From NCBI RefSeq assembly GCF_024713975.1, contig NC_091099.1, positions 1,570,001 to 1,634,000 of the forward strand: 64,000 nt of DNA, read 5' to 3'. The notes under the pieces were generated by a model. The model made no database searches and was not told where the DNA came from. It saw only the letters and a program-made list of their open reading frames with translations. Both the position numbers and the translations under genes were made by a program. Position 1 is the stretch's first letter. Each line of letters opens with the position of its first letter. The stretch comes from Paralichthys olivaceus (taxonomy: Eukaryota > Chordata > Actinopteri > Pleuronectiformes > Paralichthyidae). Positions 23,577 to 36,138 of the stretch are shown here, piece after piece.

Positions 23577-24997
23577 AGTAAAATCAGAAATGATGTTCGA
23601 TATTTAAAGTTGGAGAGAAGATGTTTTTGTTGTTTGTTTTATACTTTTTTTTAAATCGCAGTTTTAAATACACTGAAATGAAAAGAATTACAGTTTGGTT
23701 TATAAAAGTTTTCTCACCGTTGGAGATTTTGTGTAACGTCAAAAAGTCTGAGTGTTCTTGTAAAAAAAATCCTCTTGTTCATGTCAGCGCTGTATTTAAT
23801 AACATTATCTTCTGTTTTCCTGTAAATTAAAGAGTGGATGTTTATTTTCTTGTCACAATACAAAATAATTTATTTTATAATTGAAGACATTCTTTTATTT
23901 ATTGTTCTGATTTAAAGATATATTTTTATTTTCCTCAAGATGCTCATAAAAAAAATCAATGAAACCTCCTCGATACGACATTAATAGATCAGGAAAGTGA
24001 TAAGAAGTAAAATAAGAATAGCGAAGGCCCGACAGTCCCTTAACGTAAATACAGATCCACTACATCACACTCAGAAATATCAGTCCCCTAAATATGCCAG
24101 ATCTTTTTTTGTTGTTCCTCTTCCTACACATAAATGAACTTTAAACTTTGGTCTGAATAAGTTCACAACATTTAGCAATTTGATGAAAAGATAAAGTAAA
24201 ATATTAATAAAAGCCATTATTCATTTCAATGATGTCAAACAGTTAAAATCAATTAATTCAGTTAGAATCAATGACAACAAATCATATCAGAAAATCTGAA
24301 GTCAAAGAGACAAAATAATACAACTTACAACGTACGCCTGCAAATTTAAACACGTCCCAACATAGAGCTTTGTATAGATGTCACTTTATTATGAAAAAAA
24401 GTTTATATAATAGAAAAGTAAAATGAGTCCTTATAAGGGCTTAAAGGTCCAGTGTGTAAGATTCAGGTGAACGGATCTATTGGCAGAAATTTAATGTAGA
24501 ATAATCCTCATGATGTTTTCACCAGTTTCATCTAAATGATATGAATTGTAGTTTTCTTTATATTTAAATACTTTATATTTAAATACTTTGTATTTCCATG
24601 GAGGGGACCCTCTCTACGGAGGCCGCCATGTTTTTTACATTAGTCCAGACCGAACAAACTAAAACCTTTTGAGTTTTTATGACATTTAAAGTTTTCCACA
24701 GGTTCTTGTTCATGTTTGTAAGGAGAGGGGGAGGGGCGGGGTGCTCAGCTGCAACATGACACTTCACCACTAGATGTCACTGAATTCTTCACACTGTCCC
24801 TTTAAGAGGAACGAATGTTTAGTTACATCCAGTAAACATGAGGCTGAGAGGAATCTGCTCTACAAACATTAAATCACACACACACACACTCACTCTCTCA
24901 GACTCCGAGGGATCTGAACTGAAGCTCTGACCCGTGAACACCGTGAGTCACAGACAATAAAACGTTTGACATCCTCTGTGAACGTTCAGCCGACTGG
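23577..24997. other. Intergenic spacer between the anpep copies
   Basis: AT-rich DNA with no coding exon. It holds one family A transposon and a short CA run near 24875. The spacer from stop codon to next ATG is about 1.7 kb. Confidence 0.65.
24441..24805 (+). mobile_element. Family A non-autonomous DNA transposon, copy 2
   Basis: Runs from TTAAAGGTCCAGTGTG to CACACTGTCCCTTTAA, which are terminal inverted repeats. The interior carries GGAGGGGACCC beside CCGCCATGTTTTTTACATTA and CTGCAACATGACACTTCACC, nearly identical to copy 3 at 55055. Non-coding, about 365 bases. Confidence 0.85.
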
Positions 24998-25005
24998 TTT
25001 TTATA
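24998..25005 (+). promoter_or_regulatory. TATA-like box of anpep copy 2
   Basis: TTTTATAA lies about 145 bases upstream of the ATG. It is weaker than the TATAAAA of copy 1 and would give a 5' UTR near 115 bases. Confidence 0.35.
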
Positions 25006-25146
25006 ACCGACATGTCAACAGCCTCTAAATTATTGTCGCAGATAGTGAAGAGGAAGAATCACTTCTACGTCACAGAAGCCAGACGAGCTTCAGACGGCGG
25101 CTGCTTCTCCCCTCGGAGCTGAAACCTCTCAGTCGTGCGTCGGAAC

Positions 25147-25904
25147 ATGGGGAAAAGCTGCCGACTCTCGAAGTTGTGCGTTCTGTGCGTGGTCTTGGCC
25201 GTGGTCTCCGTGGCAACCATCGTCACGCTGTGGGTTATTGCCCTGACGGGGGGGGACGGGGGTGATGACGTCGCAGCTCCTTGGAACAGGTAGGTGACGG
25301 ACACTTGTCCTTTGCTTCAAGAACCAATCGTAAGACTGAATGTGAGGACGGACGACACGTCTCCACTTCCTCCCACTGAGAATAATGAGGCCGAGACATC
25401 TCAGGGACGGGAGCGGCCATCTTGTGCTGTTGACGTCATCGGGAGTCAGAGCCTGTGTGGTCGTGGAGTAAAGTGGCGGCTGAGTCTCAGCTGTCAATCA
25501 CGATGTTTCAGCCTGTTTTCAGATCATCACATGACTTCTTATCTTTATCTCCTTTAATGCTTTTATTTTATCTCCTTTAATGCTTTTATTTCATCTTCAT
25601 TTTATCTCCTTTAATGTATTATTTTATGTTTATTCTATTTTTGTCTGCTCTCTTTTAGTATTTTATAACTTCTACTTTATTTCATCTTTATCTCCTCTTT
25701 TAGTATTTTATTATTTTTATCTTTATCATTCTATCATTATCTTTGTTATATTCCTGATTGTAAATTTATGACTTTTACGATAATGATTCATGTCTTCACC
25801 CAAACCTGAAACACACAGAGCAGTTTATAAATCTTAAGAATTAGAATACATAATACGTATAAGTGCATTATTTTGTACATGATATAGTACTCATATGTGT
25901 AGTA

Positions 25905-25935
<31 letters not shown>

Positions 25936-26754
25936 ATATATTCAGTTCAGCTTTGTGTTTGTTCAGATATCGTCTCTCCGGAGCTCTGGTCCCTGAATAT
26001 TACAACATCACCCTGTGGCCTCGTCTCAGCTGGGACACAAACACTGACCTCTACATTTTCACAGGTGAGGAACTCTTATCTGCTCTGGACTCTCACGTGC
26101 ACAGATATAACATCAGGTGCTTTTATGGTCGTATTCATAAAAGCCCATAACAACACGTGCGTCCAGGTGTGAAGACCTGTTTTGTAACCACACATCTCGT
26201 GCTCTGTTCTCCAGCCTCCGAGTCACTGGTGGAAAAATCAAATAGCATTTTAGAGAACAAACAAAAGATTCAATTTAAAAAGATTCAATCACACTGAGTT
26301 TCTGTAAAGATCAACATGAAGATAAACAGATTATTAGTTGTAGATTTTTAAAACTATTTCTAACATATGATAATTATAAATTGTTTATCATGTATATTGT
26401 CCCATGATGCTTCTAGAGATGTGTGGAAAACATGTAGTTTTGAACTTCACAGGACTTCGTCATATCAGCTACAGATTGTTTCTCTGTGATTTGGTTTTAT
26501 TTTAAAAAAAATGGGTTTGATTTGACCTTTTACCTTCGGTCGCCTTGTTTTCTCCATTTTCAGTCAGTTCAAACCAAATGTCGTCTCTTAGCTTCTGGTT
26601 TTCAGGATGAATTTGAATTGTTTCTGTGCATCTGCAGGAAAATCCACTGTGGAGTTTGAGTGTGTGAAAGAAACAGATCTGATCCTGATTCACTCCAACA
26701 AACTCAACTACACCGAGCTGAGCAACACACACACTGTCAGCGTCACCGCTGCAG

Positions 26755-26797
<43 letters not shown>

Positions 26798-29700
26798 CAC
26801 ACACAAACACACACACACACACACACGCGCACACACACACACACACACAAACACACTTTTCCTAACTTTTTATGTTTTTTTTCTGTGATTCTGTTTTATA
26901 TTCACACAAATAATGTTTATTGATATTCAAACTGAACATGGATTATATAATTATATATTTATTATATGTATATATATATATATATATAAGGATTATGTAC
27001 AAGACTAGAAAATCAAATTGAACCCTGGTGAATGAACATACAGTGAAGGTTCTGTTTGATCTTAATGAATAACTCTTATAATGTGTTTGTGGTTCAGGCG
27101 GTGGCTCCGCTCCCAGTATTAAGTCGACCTGGTTACAGACTGACACTCAGTACCTCGTCGTCCAGCTCAACAGTAAATTAGCTGCAGGACAGAAGTATCA
27201 GCTGTACTCTGAGTTCACAGGAGAACTCGCCGACGACCTAACGGGGTTCTACAGGAGCGAGTACGAAGAGGGCGGAACCAGAAAGTAACGTCTCTTCAAC
27301 TTCTGCTTTTCTATAAATGACTCTTGGGTGAGATGAACTAAAATCTGTGAATTGAATTTCACAGGATCGTCGCCACGTCTCAGATGCATCCGACTCACGC
27401 CAGAAAAACCTTCCCGTGTTTCGACGAGCCAGCGATGAAAGCCGTTTTCTACATCACACTCATTCATCCCCCGGGAACCGTGGCCCTGTCCAACGGCATG
27501 GAGCGAGGTCAGTGAAGGCAGCACGTGTCGGAGCAGTTGTATTTCGAGAAAAGCTCCGGAAGTTTGTTGAAGCTCAATCTGGGAAAATAAAAAAATGAGA
27601 CACAGAAACTAAATAAATTCTCTTTCCCAGAATCTAATTATATCTTTTTATTTCTCATCCAGTTGTTTAAACTTTTCTTTCTAGACATTGTGAACGCCTC
27701 CGTCGACGGAGTCTCTGTGACACGGACGACCTTCGAGCCGACCAAGAGAATGTCCACGTATCTGCTCGCCATCATCGTCTGTGACTACACACACCTGAGT
27801 ACTACACAAGGAGACACTCTGGTAAACAACACAATCAAATACTCACAACACAACAAAATACTCACAACACAATCAAATACTCACAACACAATCAAATACT
27901 CACAACACAATCAAATACTCACAACACAACCAAATACTCACAACAGAACCAAATACTAACAACACAACCAAATACTCACAACACCACCAAATACTCACAA
28001 CACAACCAAATACTAACAACACAACCAAATACTCACAACACAACCAAATACTCAACACAGCCAGATGAACATTGATCTTTGTGCGCTGAGTTTAAAGAAC
28101 AGTTTTATTAAGTTCCTCTCTCAGGACGTTTTTAGTTCTATCGACCATGTAAGTGCTTTTCATCACAAACGCTTGTCTGTCACTCAACATTCACACACTG
28201 AAGCAATTTGGGTTCAGTGTGGCCATGCAGACCTAAGGAGCTGGGAATCGAACCACCGGCGTCATGGTTAGTGGACAACCTACTCGAATTATTTAAAAAA
28301 AGTAATGACTTTATCTGATTTTTGAGCTCAGCAGTCTCGTACTTCTGTTTTTACAACTTCCATTTCTTTTGTGTTTTTTGCACAGTTTGTATTTTCTATA
28401 AATCTAATTTTTCTAATAAAAGAATACAGATAAGATTCTGCTGTTGTGTCTTCAGATCCGTATCTGGGCTCGCAGGGCGGCCATTGATCAGGGACAAGGA
28501 CACTACGCCCTCAACGTGACTGGACCTGTGCTGGACTTCCTCCAGTCGTACTATAACATCTCTTACCCGCTGAGCAAGTCAGGTCCGTCCGCTCTCATCA
28601 CTTGTTATCGTCCGTCATCATCGGAGTCCTGAGGAGCTCAGGTTCTTCTCTGTGACGTCACACTGTGGAAAATAAACTTTAACGAGACACCGGGAGTTTT
28701 TTTATTTTATGAAAAGGTGTTTTTTTTCAGTCTTGACGTCTCGGTGAGGCCTCACGCTGCTGCTGCTGCTGCTGGGTTTCGTACGGAGGTCAGGAGAGTC
28801 GCCAGCTTCCTTCCACGTCAGCTCATTGAATCTTCTCTCTGCCTCTCAGATCAAATCGCTCTTCCAGACTTTTACTTTGGCGCGATGGAGAACTGGGGTT
28901 TGGTGACGTACAGAGAAACCAATCTCCTCTACGACCGCCTGACCTCGTCCGTCAGGAACAAGGAGACCACGGCCACCATCATCGCTCACGAACTGGCGCA
29001 CATGGTGAACTCTCCTCTCTTGTTGTGTTGTTGGTGTTGTTTGACGGACTCAGTGATCAGTGGCCTCTCTGCTGCAGTGGTTTGGAAACCTGGTGACGCT
29101 GCGCTGGTGGAACGAGGTCTGGCTGAACGAGGGCTTCGCCTCCTACGTGTCTTACCTGGGAGCCGATCACGCTGAGCCTGCGTGGAACCTGGTCAGAACA
29201 CGCGGTCCGAACTGAACCTCACTTTAATGACTCACAACGTGAAATGAATCTTGACACGTTTCTGTCTCTGCTCCAGAAAGACTTGATTGTGCTCGACGAC
29301 GTCCACAGAGTGTTTGCGGTCGATGCGTTGACCTCGTCTCATCCTCTGTCCTCTGAAGAAGACAGCATCATCCTTCCAGACCAGATCAGTGAACAGTTTG
29401 ACGTCATCTCGTACAGCAAAGTAAACTATGTTAAGTTGTATATAATGTCATGTACTGGAAGACGTCCCATGGGTGTTTTATTATTTCCATTCGATCTCCT
29501 CAGGGTGCAGCCGTGCTTCGGATGTTGTCTGATTTTCTCTCCGAGTCGATCTTTGTCCAGGGACTCAGTGTACGTGTTTCTTTTATCAGCATCATCAAGT
29601 ACCACGTGCAGTACTCGTAGGCGTGTGTGGAACAGAAACAGGTCGATGAAGGAGTTTAACTTTGCTTGTGTCACTGTCTCTCCCTCCTTGTGTCTCCAGC

Positions 29701-32700
29701 GATACCTCAATCACTTTGCCTATGGTAACACAGTAGGAAATGACTTGTGGCAACAATTACAGCTGGTAAGATGGAAGATTTCTTTTTTTTTAAAACAGCA
29801 GTATTTATAAAACCTTGAAGTTGGACACGGGTTTAACATGTGTACCAAAGGTTTTCGGTTGAATTGTAGCGTGACGTCATGAAGAGGACATCTCGGACAA
29901 ACGTGAATCAGTCGTCTGGTCACATGCCAACATTTACTCTTACAAACAAGTTACCGAAGTGCAATGAATCCTGGGATAGGTTGGGCCGGGAGGGATGGGC
30001 GTGTCGGAGCCTACGTCTCTCAGAGTGGGCCTCTGAAGGATGCAGCCTGTGAGTTCAGACTAAGTTTCTCTCAACAGGCGGTGGAAGACAATAACGTGTC
30101 ACTTCCTGGTCCAGTTTGGGACATTATGAACCGCTGGGTGCTCCAGATGGGCTTCCCTGTGGTTACCATAGATACCACCACAGGAACGGTATCCCAGAAG
30201 CACTTTCTGCTGGATCCAGGGTCAAAGGTCACAGTTGAATCACCTTACAGGTGCGCAACACGTTTCATGATCTCTGCAGGGATTAGACTCCTCCAAAGGA
30301 TTAATCCTTACTCATAGTTTATATTTTATGTTTATCCGTCTCATCGTCCTCTTCCCTTGAGGTAAACTTTATTTCCCGCCTCCCTCAGGTACGAGTGGAC
30401 GGTTCCTGTTCGCTGGATGAAGTCCGCTGAAGTCCAGAGGGACGTGTGGTGGCTGATAGAGAAGGAAGGTGTGAGATATTTAACACTCAAGAAAAAAAGA
30501 AAACTTAGATGAGTAATTACGAAGCTAAAACTTTCAGACTTGTTTTTTTTTTTTTCTGTCAGCTGTGAACCTGGACATGAAATCTGGAGGTTTGTGGATT
30601 CTGGCAAATGTCAATGTCACCGGATTTTACCGAGTCAACTATGACCCGGGGAACTGGGAGAGGCTCCTCGCTCAGCTGGACTCGGAGCACCAGGTACTGT
30701 GTCACATGTTACATCCTCGGACAGAGACGAATAAAAACAGGGCGTCAAACACAGATACAAACACAACCTCTTGAAACATACATAGTTCTAAAGATTCTAC
30801 ATCAGTTGCTTGTATTTGAAATCCTGAGTGACTGAGCTGAATCTGTTGTTCAGGTTATACCGGTGATAAACAGAGCCCAGCTGGTGGACGATGCCTTCAA
30901 CCTGGCCAGGTACGTCAGTTCAGTTTCAGGGTTTTACATCATTTTCACGCCTGGTTTTCTTCAGTAGCGTCTAAATTTGTTTTGTATCTGAAGCACGAGA
31001 CGACCTCTTGTCTCTGCAGGGCTCAGTTAGTCTCCACCTCTCTGGCTCTGAGGACGACCTCCTACCTGCTGCTGGAGACGGAGTACATGCCCTGGCAGTC
31101 CGCTCTGAATAATCTGCAATATTACGACCTCATGCTGGACCGTACCGACGCCTATCAGCCTATGCAGGTGCAATGCATCATATGTCACCTGTATGTTTCA
31201 GAGTTTTAGTACTGTAGTACCGTTCCGTAGTACGTCAGCGCGAATAGATGAATGGACACAAGCATAGTTTGTCGGTGAATCTGTGTTTCAACCAGAGGAA
31301 CATTCACAGTTGTGAATTTACTGGATCGCTTAGTAACGTACCATCCGTGTTCTTTGTGAGACTCAATCATTACGGAGAATCAGCAGAAACTCGTAAAGTC
31401 TGTTTCCGAACTTAATGTTGAACATTTTGGTCTTTTTGAAAATGTTCGTTGCGACTGTTACAGTTTAAATCTCCTCCATATTTATAGCTGTCGCACAAAC
31501 ACATGTCTGTTGATTTACACGACATCATCGTTGTTGTATAGCTTTCTACATTACTGCCACCTGCTGGACTGTGGAGGAGCAGCTCAGTTTTTAATACGTT
31601 AGCAGGATAATTTACTTTTCTCAGGCCTTTAGATCTCGCAGCTTTAGTTCGAGTCTTCAGATAAACCAGCGTCCTTCACTCACCTCTCTGTAAAACCTCC
31701 AGAACTACATGAAGAAGCTGGTGACTCCGCTCTTCCTGCACTTTAAGAACACAACCTCGAACTGGACCCGTGTTCCTGACGGACTCACTGACCAGTGAGT
31801 AAACTCAGTAAAACAGGATAAAGATGCTTCTGAGTTATTGCTCCGCCTTCTTTTCAGGATCCGTGTCTAGATAGCAACTGTTAGCATAAGAATTATACCT
31901 CAAGTGTGTTATCTCTGTCACTAGGGGGCATAGTATTACCACATATGACCAACACTTGACAGCTTTGTTTCGTTGATAGAATACATCTTATGTACTCAAC
32001 ATGTTTTAACAAGTTTGTCTCCCCCTGCAGGTACAACCAGGTTAATGCCATCTCTATGGCGTGCAGGACAGGAGTGACAGAATGTCAGAACTTGACCACG
32101 GCGTGGTTCAAACAGTGGATGGAAAACCCCAGAGACAATCCGTTGGTCTAATTTAAATGTTTATACACTCGTTTTCAAGTTCATATTTTTAATTCATGGA
32201 TCTAAGAAATCGATTACTTGCTTTAAGTCCCTTATAACTCATTGTTTTTCTAATTTGTTAATTTGTTGAAATGCATCATTCACTTCTCTGAACTTCAGTA
32301 AAATCACTGACCGACACTGACGCACAACAAAGATCCAGATCAATGTGCACGTTGTATTGTCAGTGTTTTAACTGCAGCTCTCTCGTCAGGATCGATCCGA
32401 ACCTGCGTACGACCGTGTACTGCAGCGCTGTGGCGGCCGGCGATGAGGCCGAGTGGGAGTTTGGCTGGTCGCAGTTCAAGAACGCAACAGTAGCCAGCGA
32501 GGCGAGCAAACTCATGTCTGCGCTCGCCTGCACCAACAACAGGCAGCTGCTGCAGAGGTGCGTATCCTTCCAGCCTGAAGAGGAGGCTAACGTAGAGATT
32601 TAACGAAGAGTCTTTTACAGGAGCCTGTTGAAAATCTGAAGTTTGAGTGTGACTAAGAAAGAAGCAGAAGGTTTCTGAAACTGTTTACAACTGAAACCCT

Positions 32701-33483
32701 GAACCCTGAAAAGTGTCCGCGTTGTGTTGGATGTTAAACTTGGTTCCGTTCACAGGTATCTGTCTCACACCTTGAATCCAACTATGATCCGAAAGCAGGA
32801 CGCCACCTCCGTCATCACGTCTGTCGCCGGCAACAGAGAGGGACAGAGTCTGGCCTGGGACTTTGTCAGGGATCAGTGGGAGTACATGTTCACACAGTGA
32901 GTACGATTGTTGATTATATTCAGACATGGAAGACGTACAGGTGACAACCAACGCCACGTCTGAGACGCCACTTGACGACGTCCTAACAGATAGAGATAGA
33001 ATGTTAAGTACAATTCTTTTAAACTTCGCCTCAGTGACATTGACCGATAGGAAAACAGATGATCGCTCTGCCTGAAGAGGTGAAGAAAGAAATGAAAGAG
33101 AAAGCGGAATGACTGTTTGTTGTGTGTGATATCTGCGTTCTCTGTGATGACCAGCTGTTTTTTTCCAGATATGGCGTCGGCTCTTTCTCCTTCGCCTCCA
33201 TGATCAGCGGCGTCACAGCGAGGTTCTCCACAGCCGCTGAACTTCAACAGGTTTGCAGTCGTTAGTGAATCCCACTTAACGCGTGAACGTCCGACTGTGG
33301 TCTGAACTGTTTTCCCATGTTTCCCTCTGCCAGCTGGAGGAGTTCGTGGAGCGGAACGGCGCAGCCGGGTTCGGTTCTGCGGCGCTGGCGGTGGAACAGG
33401 CCGTGGAGAGAACCAGAGCCAACATCAAGTGGCTTCAGCTGAACGAACAGGAGATTCTGGACTGGTTCAACAGCCAGAGCTGA
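25147..33483 (+). CDS. anpep: Aminopeptidase N-like, tandem copy 2, complete
   Basis: Second M1 membrane aminopeptidase, same orientation as copy 1. Twenty-three exons: 25147-25289, 25967-26064, 26638-26754, 27098-27284, 27365-27507, 27685-27821, 28456-28582, 28850-29004, 29078-29191, 29277-29420, 29504-29569, 29700-29765, 30078-30250, 30389-30468, 30563-30693, 30854-30909, 31020-31167, 31703-31794, 32031-32141, 32390-32557, 32756-32896, 33169-33250, 33334-33483. They total 2829 nt, giving 942 aa. The signal anchor follows MGKSCRLSK; the stalk is short and Gly/Asp-rich, without the Thr/Pro segment of copy 1. Catalytic residues are intact: GAMEN 328-332, HELAH 364-368 (then Met), E387, Y453. 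From exon 5 on, exon lengths and phases match copy 1 almost exactly; the first two exons of copy 1 correspond to four here. The intron 19 donor (GTTGGT) is weak. Substrate preference may differ; nothing in the sequence decides it. Confidence 0.95.
25902..25942 (+). repeat. (TA)n microsatellite in anpep copy 2 intron 1
   Basis: TA run with TATGTATA interruptions, ending 25 bases before the exon 2 acceptor. Confidence 0.9.
26757..26856 (+). repeat. (CA)n array abutting the donor of anpep copy 2 intron 3
   Basis: The donor reads GCAG/GTACACAC and continues as a 100-base imperfect CA run, so the repeat includes the +4 to +6 donor positions. CA-rich RNA is bound by hnRNP L, which can alter nearby splicing. 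This intron is one of the two absent from copy 1. Confidence 0.95.
27828..28053 (+). repeat. 19-bp minisatellite in anpep copy 2 intron 6
   Basis: About 12 head-to-tail copies of AACACAATCAAATACTCAC with single-base variants (AACCAAA, ACTAAC). It begins seven bases after the exon 6 donor. Confidence 0.95.
28180..28275 (+). repeat. Teleost dispersed repeat fragment with tRNA B-box-like segment
   Basis: TTCACACACTGAAGCAATTTGGGTTCAGTGT followed by GGAGCTGGGAATCGAACCAC and a GGTTAGTGGACAACC tail matches the order of a repeat common in teleosts. GGGAATCGAACC resembles a reverse-complement tRNA B box, but there is no cloverleaf. Confidence 0.55.
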
Positions 33484-33611
33484 CGCTCGTCTCACATATA
33501 ACACGTGCTCGCGTTTAAAAGACAAATCAAGACAGAAACATGTTGATACCGATGAAATGAAACAAAAATCCAGTCCGGCAGCGAAACGTCTGCGTTTGTA
33601 TTGTAACTTTA

Positions 33612-33617
33612 AATAAA
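33612..33617 (+). promoter_or_regulatory. Candidate polyadenylation signal of anpep copy 2
   Basis: AATAAA lies 129 bases after the stop codon. Another AATAAA occurs near 33712. Confidence 0.6.
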
Positions 33618-34234
33618 CCTGAAATAAGTAATTATTACACCAGCATGATTTTTATGTTACGTGTTTTATGCCTCTGTTCGTGGGTTGTCTGTCCCGTTCT
33701 TGCGAACTAAATAATAAACATTAAATTCAAATGTTGTGTCGTGACTTCACAAAAAATAATTGTTGCCTTGTGAACACAAAATGTGAATAACACCTTGTGA
33801 GGATTTCTTCAATTTAAGTGCAAACGTTCAGTTGGACTCAAGGATAGACTGGTTCATTTTTAGCGGTCGAAAGTTAAAATTCAAGCCCACAGCGTCATCG
33901 TGAACACGTTTCGCTCTTGTGATCGCAATATCTACAAAATCACTCAAGTGACGTTCTGTTCTGAATTTTGTAGAAATGTTAATTTTGGCTCGGTGGTCAA
34001 AGATCAACGTCACTGTGAACACGATATCTCAGAAACATCTCGATGGAATTGCCTCAGATTTGTAATAAATGTTCACTTGAACACAAAGATAAACTGATTA
34101 TACGCTGGAGTCTAAGGTCGAGGTGATTCCAGTCCATTTTTTCATTTACTTCTGTCGTAGCAGATTCTGGAGAACCCACTACTCTTGTGGTTTTGAATGA
34201 AAACCATCAGAACGTCGTAACAAGCCACCCACTT

Positions 34235-34240
34235 TTTATT
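34235..34240 (-). promoter_or_regulatory. Possible distal polyadenylation signal for sv2b
   Basis: AATAAA on the minus strand, 1.9 kb past the sv2b stop. SV2B transcripts in mammals have long 3' UTRs, so a distal site is plausible. There are nearer hexamers and I cannot choose among them. Confidence 0.2.
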
Positions 34241-35049
34241 GGTCAGATTTGTCACAGCCACAGATGCACACAGCGACAGACAGAGATGATTCAAACAAAA
34301 ACTTCTTCTTACACGGGAGAGAAACTTTTAGTTTTCTCCACTCACGAAAAGAAAAACAGTGAGTTGAAGAACAAAACATTCAAACCAAGAACAAGAACAC
34401 GTCTCATCGTCTTCACAGAAACGTCGGACACAGACGACAGAGTGAAAATAAAGACACGTTATTCAGAAGCCGTTTCCAACACTGTACATCACACAAAGAA
34501 AAACATTAATATCAACACGAGACTTCTTTAACGGTTCGTAAGGTTTTCGTTTTGCATGAAACTCGGGAAAAGTTGATTCTTTCATAAGACCGAAACGTTT
34601 TCTCTTCGGTCTAGTTTACCTTTTGGAAATAAGACTTTTGCTCATTTTGCTAAATAGCGAATTCGATTCATAAAGTGTAAGTGAAGCCGGGTGAGGACGC
34701 ACTTTCCCCCGCACCGTGATCGCACTCATGCACACGAGACAAAATGTTGAGCTTCAATACACAAAGACGTGGTTGTTTCACATTATGAGTAAAACCACTG
34801 CAGCGTTCACCGACGTTAATTCTCTGCATTAGTTTGATTAGATGTTAAAAACTGCGGTGAATGGCTGATGGTAGAGAAATCATGCGCCATCTATTGAAAG
34901 CTATTGGAATTACACATGTAGTTAGTACTTCAAGTTGATTTTGTTGTTGCTTGTTTTAAAAAAAAAAAAAAATGTTTCCCCAGAAATAAGATGCAGCAAA
35001 TTGAAGTTCAGACAGTAATTTAAGAAATGTGACATCGGAGTGAATTTTC

Positions 35050-35330
35050 AGTTGCGGACTCTAATTACCTTCATGCTAAGTTTCCCGAAGTTGTTCGTCT
35101 TTCTTTTTGTGAGATTACACAAAAACTACTTGACGGTTTACCAAGATTTTTTTTTTTTTTTAAACATTTTGACTATTTTCCTGAAAAATAATTTGTGGAT
35201 CTCGACAGAATAACAATCAGGGAAATGAGGAGTCTAATATCTATGATCTGATGCAGCTTGATTGAATCAGAGGGGACTGTTCGGCTGGTGGAGGTATGAG
35301 CTCTACTCTAATGACATTATTGAATTATGG
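35050..35330 (+). repeat. Family C dispersed repeat, copy 3
   Basis: Blocks GAGATTACACAAAAACTACT, GACGGTTTACCAAG, AATTTGTGGATCTCGA and GGTGGAGGTATGAGCTCTAC appear in order. The last is the typical end of this teleost repeat. Interrupted by a poly-T run. Confidence 0.65.
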
Positions 35331-35639
35331 GCGATGCAGCGCTGAGGACTACTCGGTTCAGCGAGTGGCGGCGAACACTGATGAGATTCCATTTCCTCTA
35401 GAACGCAGGACAAACACTGAGAGTGGAGCCGAAGCTGCCGAGAACAAAAAACGTGTTTTCAAGTATGAGCGACACAAAGCGGAGGAAAAATGTAACTTCA
35501 GCGATTTCACGATGTCGTCACACGTGGATAAAAAAAACCGATGATGTGATTTAATAGAACAGAGTGTCAGGGCCATGTCGGAGGAAAGGAATTCTGAGGA
35601 TAAAGTCGTGCTTGAGATATTACAGCTTCGTTCTTGTAA

Positions 35640-35880
35640 CATTACAAATGTATTGTTAAATATTATATACATATTTATTTTTCTCCTAATACTTTATTCT
35701 CATGAAACTATGACTTTACACTTGTAAAATTATTTTATTTTCTAGTAATATTACAACTTTATTTTTGTAAAAATAAATTCTTGTAATATTTTGACTTTAT
35801 TCTCATTAAGTTACGTGTTATTGTCACACAACTTTATTTTCATAAAATTACGACTTTGTTCTTGTCAAAAAACAATTTTT
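35640..35880 (+). repeat. Degenerate TTACGACTTTATTCTC tandem repeat
   Basis: Repeated variants of ACTTTATTCTCAT, AATTACGACTTTGTTCTTGT and AATATTACAACTTTATTTTTGT, about 20-22 bases each, form a diverged array of a unit that is common in teleosts. Confidence 0.7.
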
Positions 35881-36138
35881 CAACATGGCCCTAATACTTA
35901 AGTTTGATCCAGTGTATCAGCTTCACTTTCTAACACTGAAACATGAAGAACTAAACTTCTAAACTCAAAGCGGATCATCGCCCTCCTCTGCAGAGCTCGT
36001 AAAAACAAAATGGTGCACATGAAAATAAAGACAGAAATAGTTTTTTTCATTTTTTACATCTAACAGGCGTGAGCCTTTCTTCGAAATGCAGAATGAAAAA
36101 CAGCTTGCGACGTCGAGCGCTCAAATTTCCCAGCGACC

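Larger units (their letters stand above)
33720..36138. other. Convergent intergenic region; may hold sv2b 3' UTR
   Basis: No coding exon seen. The anpep copy 2 and sv2b genes end tail to tail here. The minus strand has several AATAAA hexamers, so a long sv2b 3' UTR could occupy part of it. A family C repeat (35050-35330) and a degenerate tandem repeat (35640-35880) are included. Confidence 0.5.

Noticed and set aside
27828..28053. CRISPR-like regular array
   Set aside because: Units are contiguous 19-mers without unique spacers, inside an intron of a vertebrate gene.
28230..28275. Possible minus-strand tRNA from a B-box-like GGTTCGATTCCC
   Set aside because: No cloverleaf; surrounding sequence matches a teleost dispersed repeat.
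34187..34531. 114-codon plus-strand open frame downstream of anpep copy 2
   Set aside because: Composition is Lys/Thr/Asn-rich without domain resemblance; the DNA more likely belongs to a minus-strand 3' UTR or spacer.
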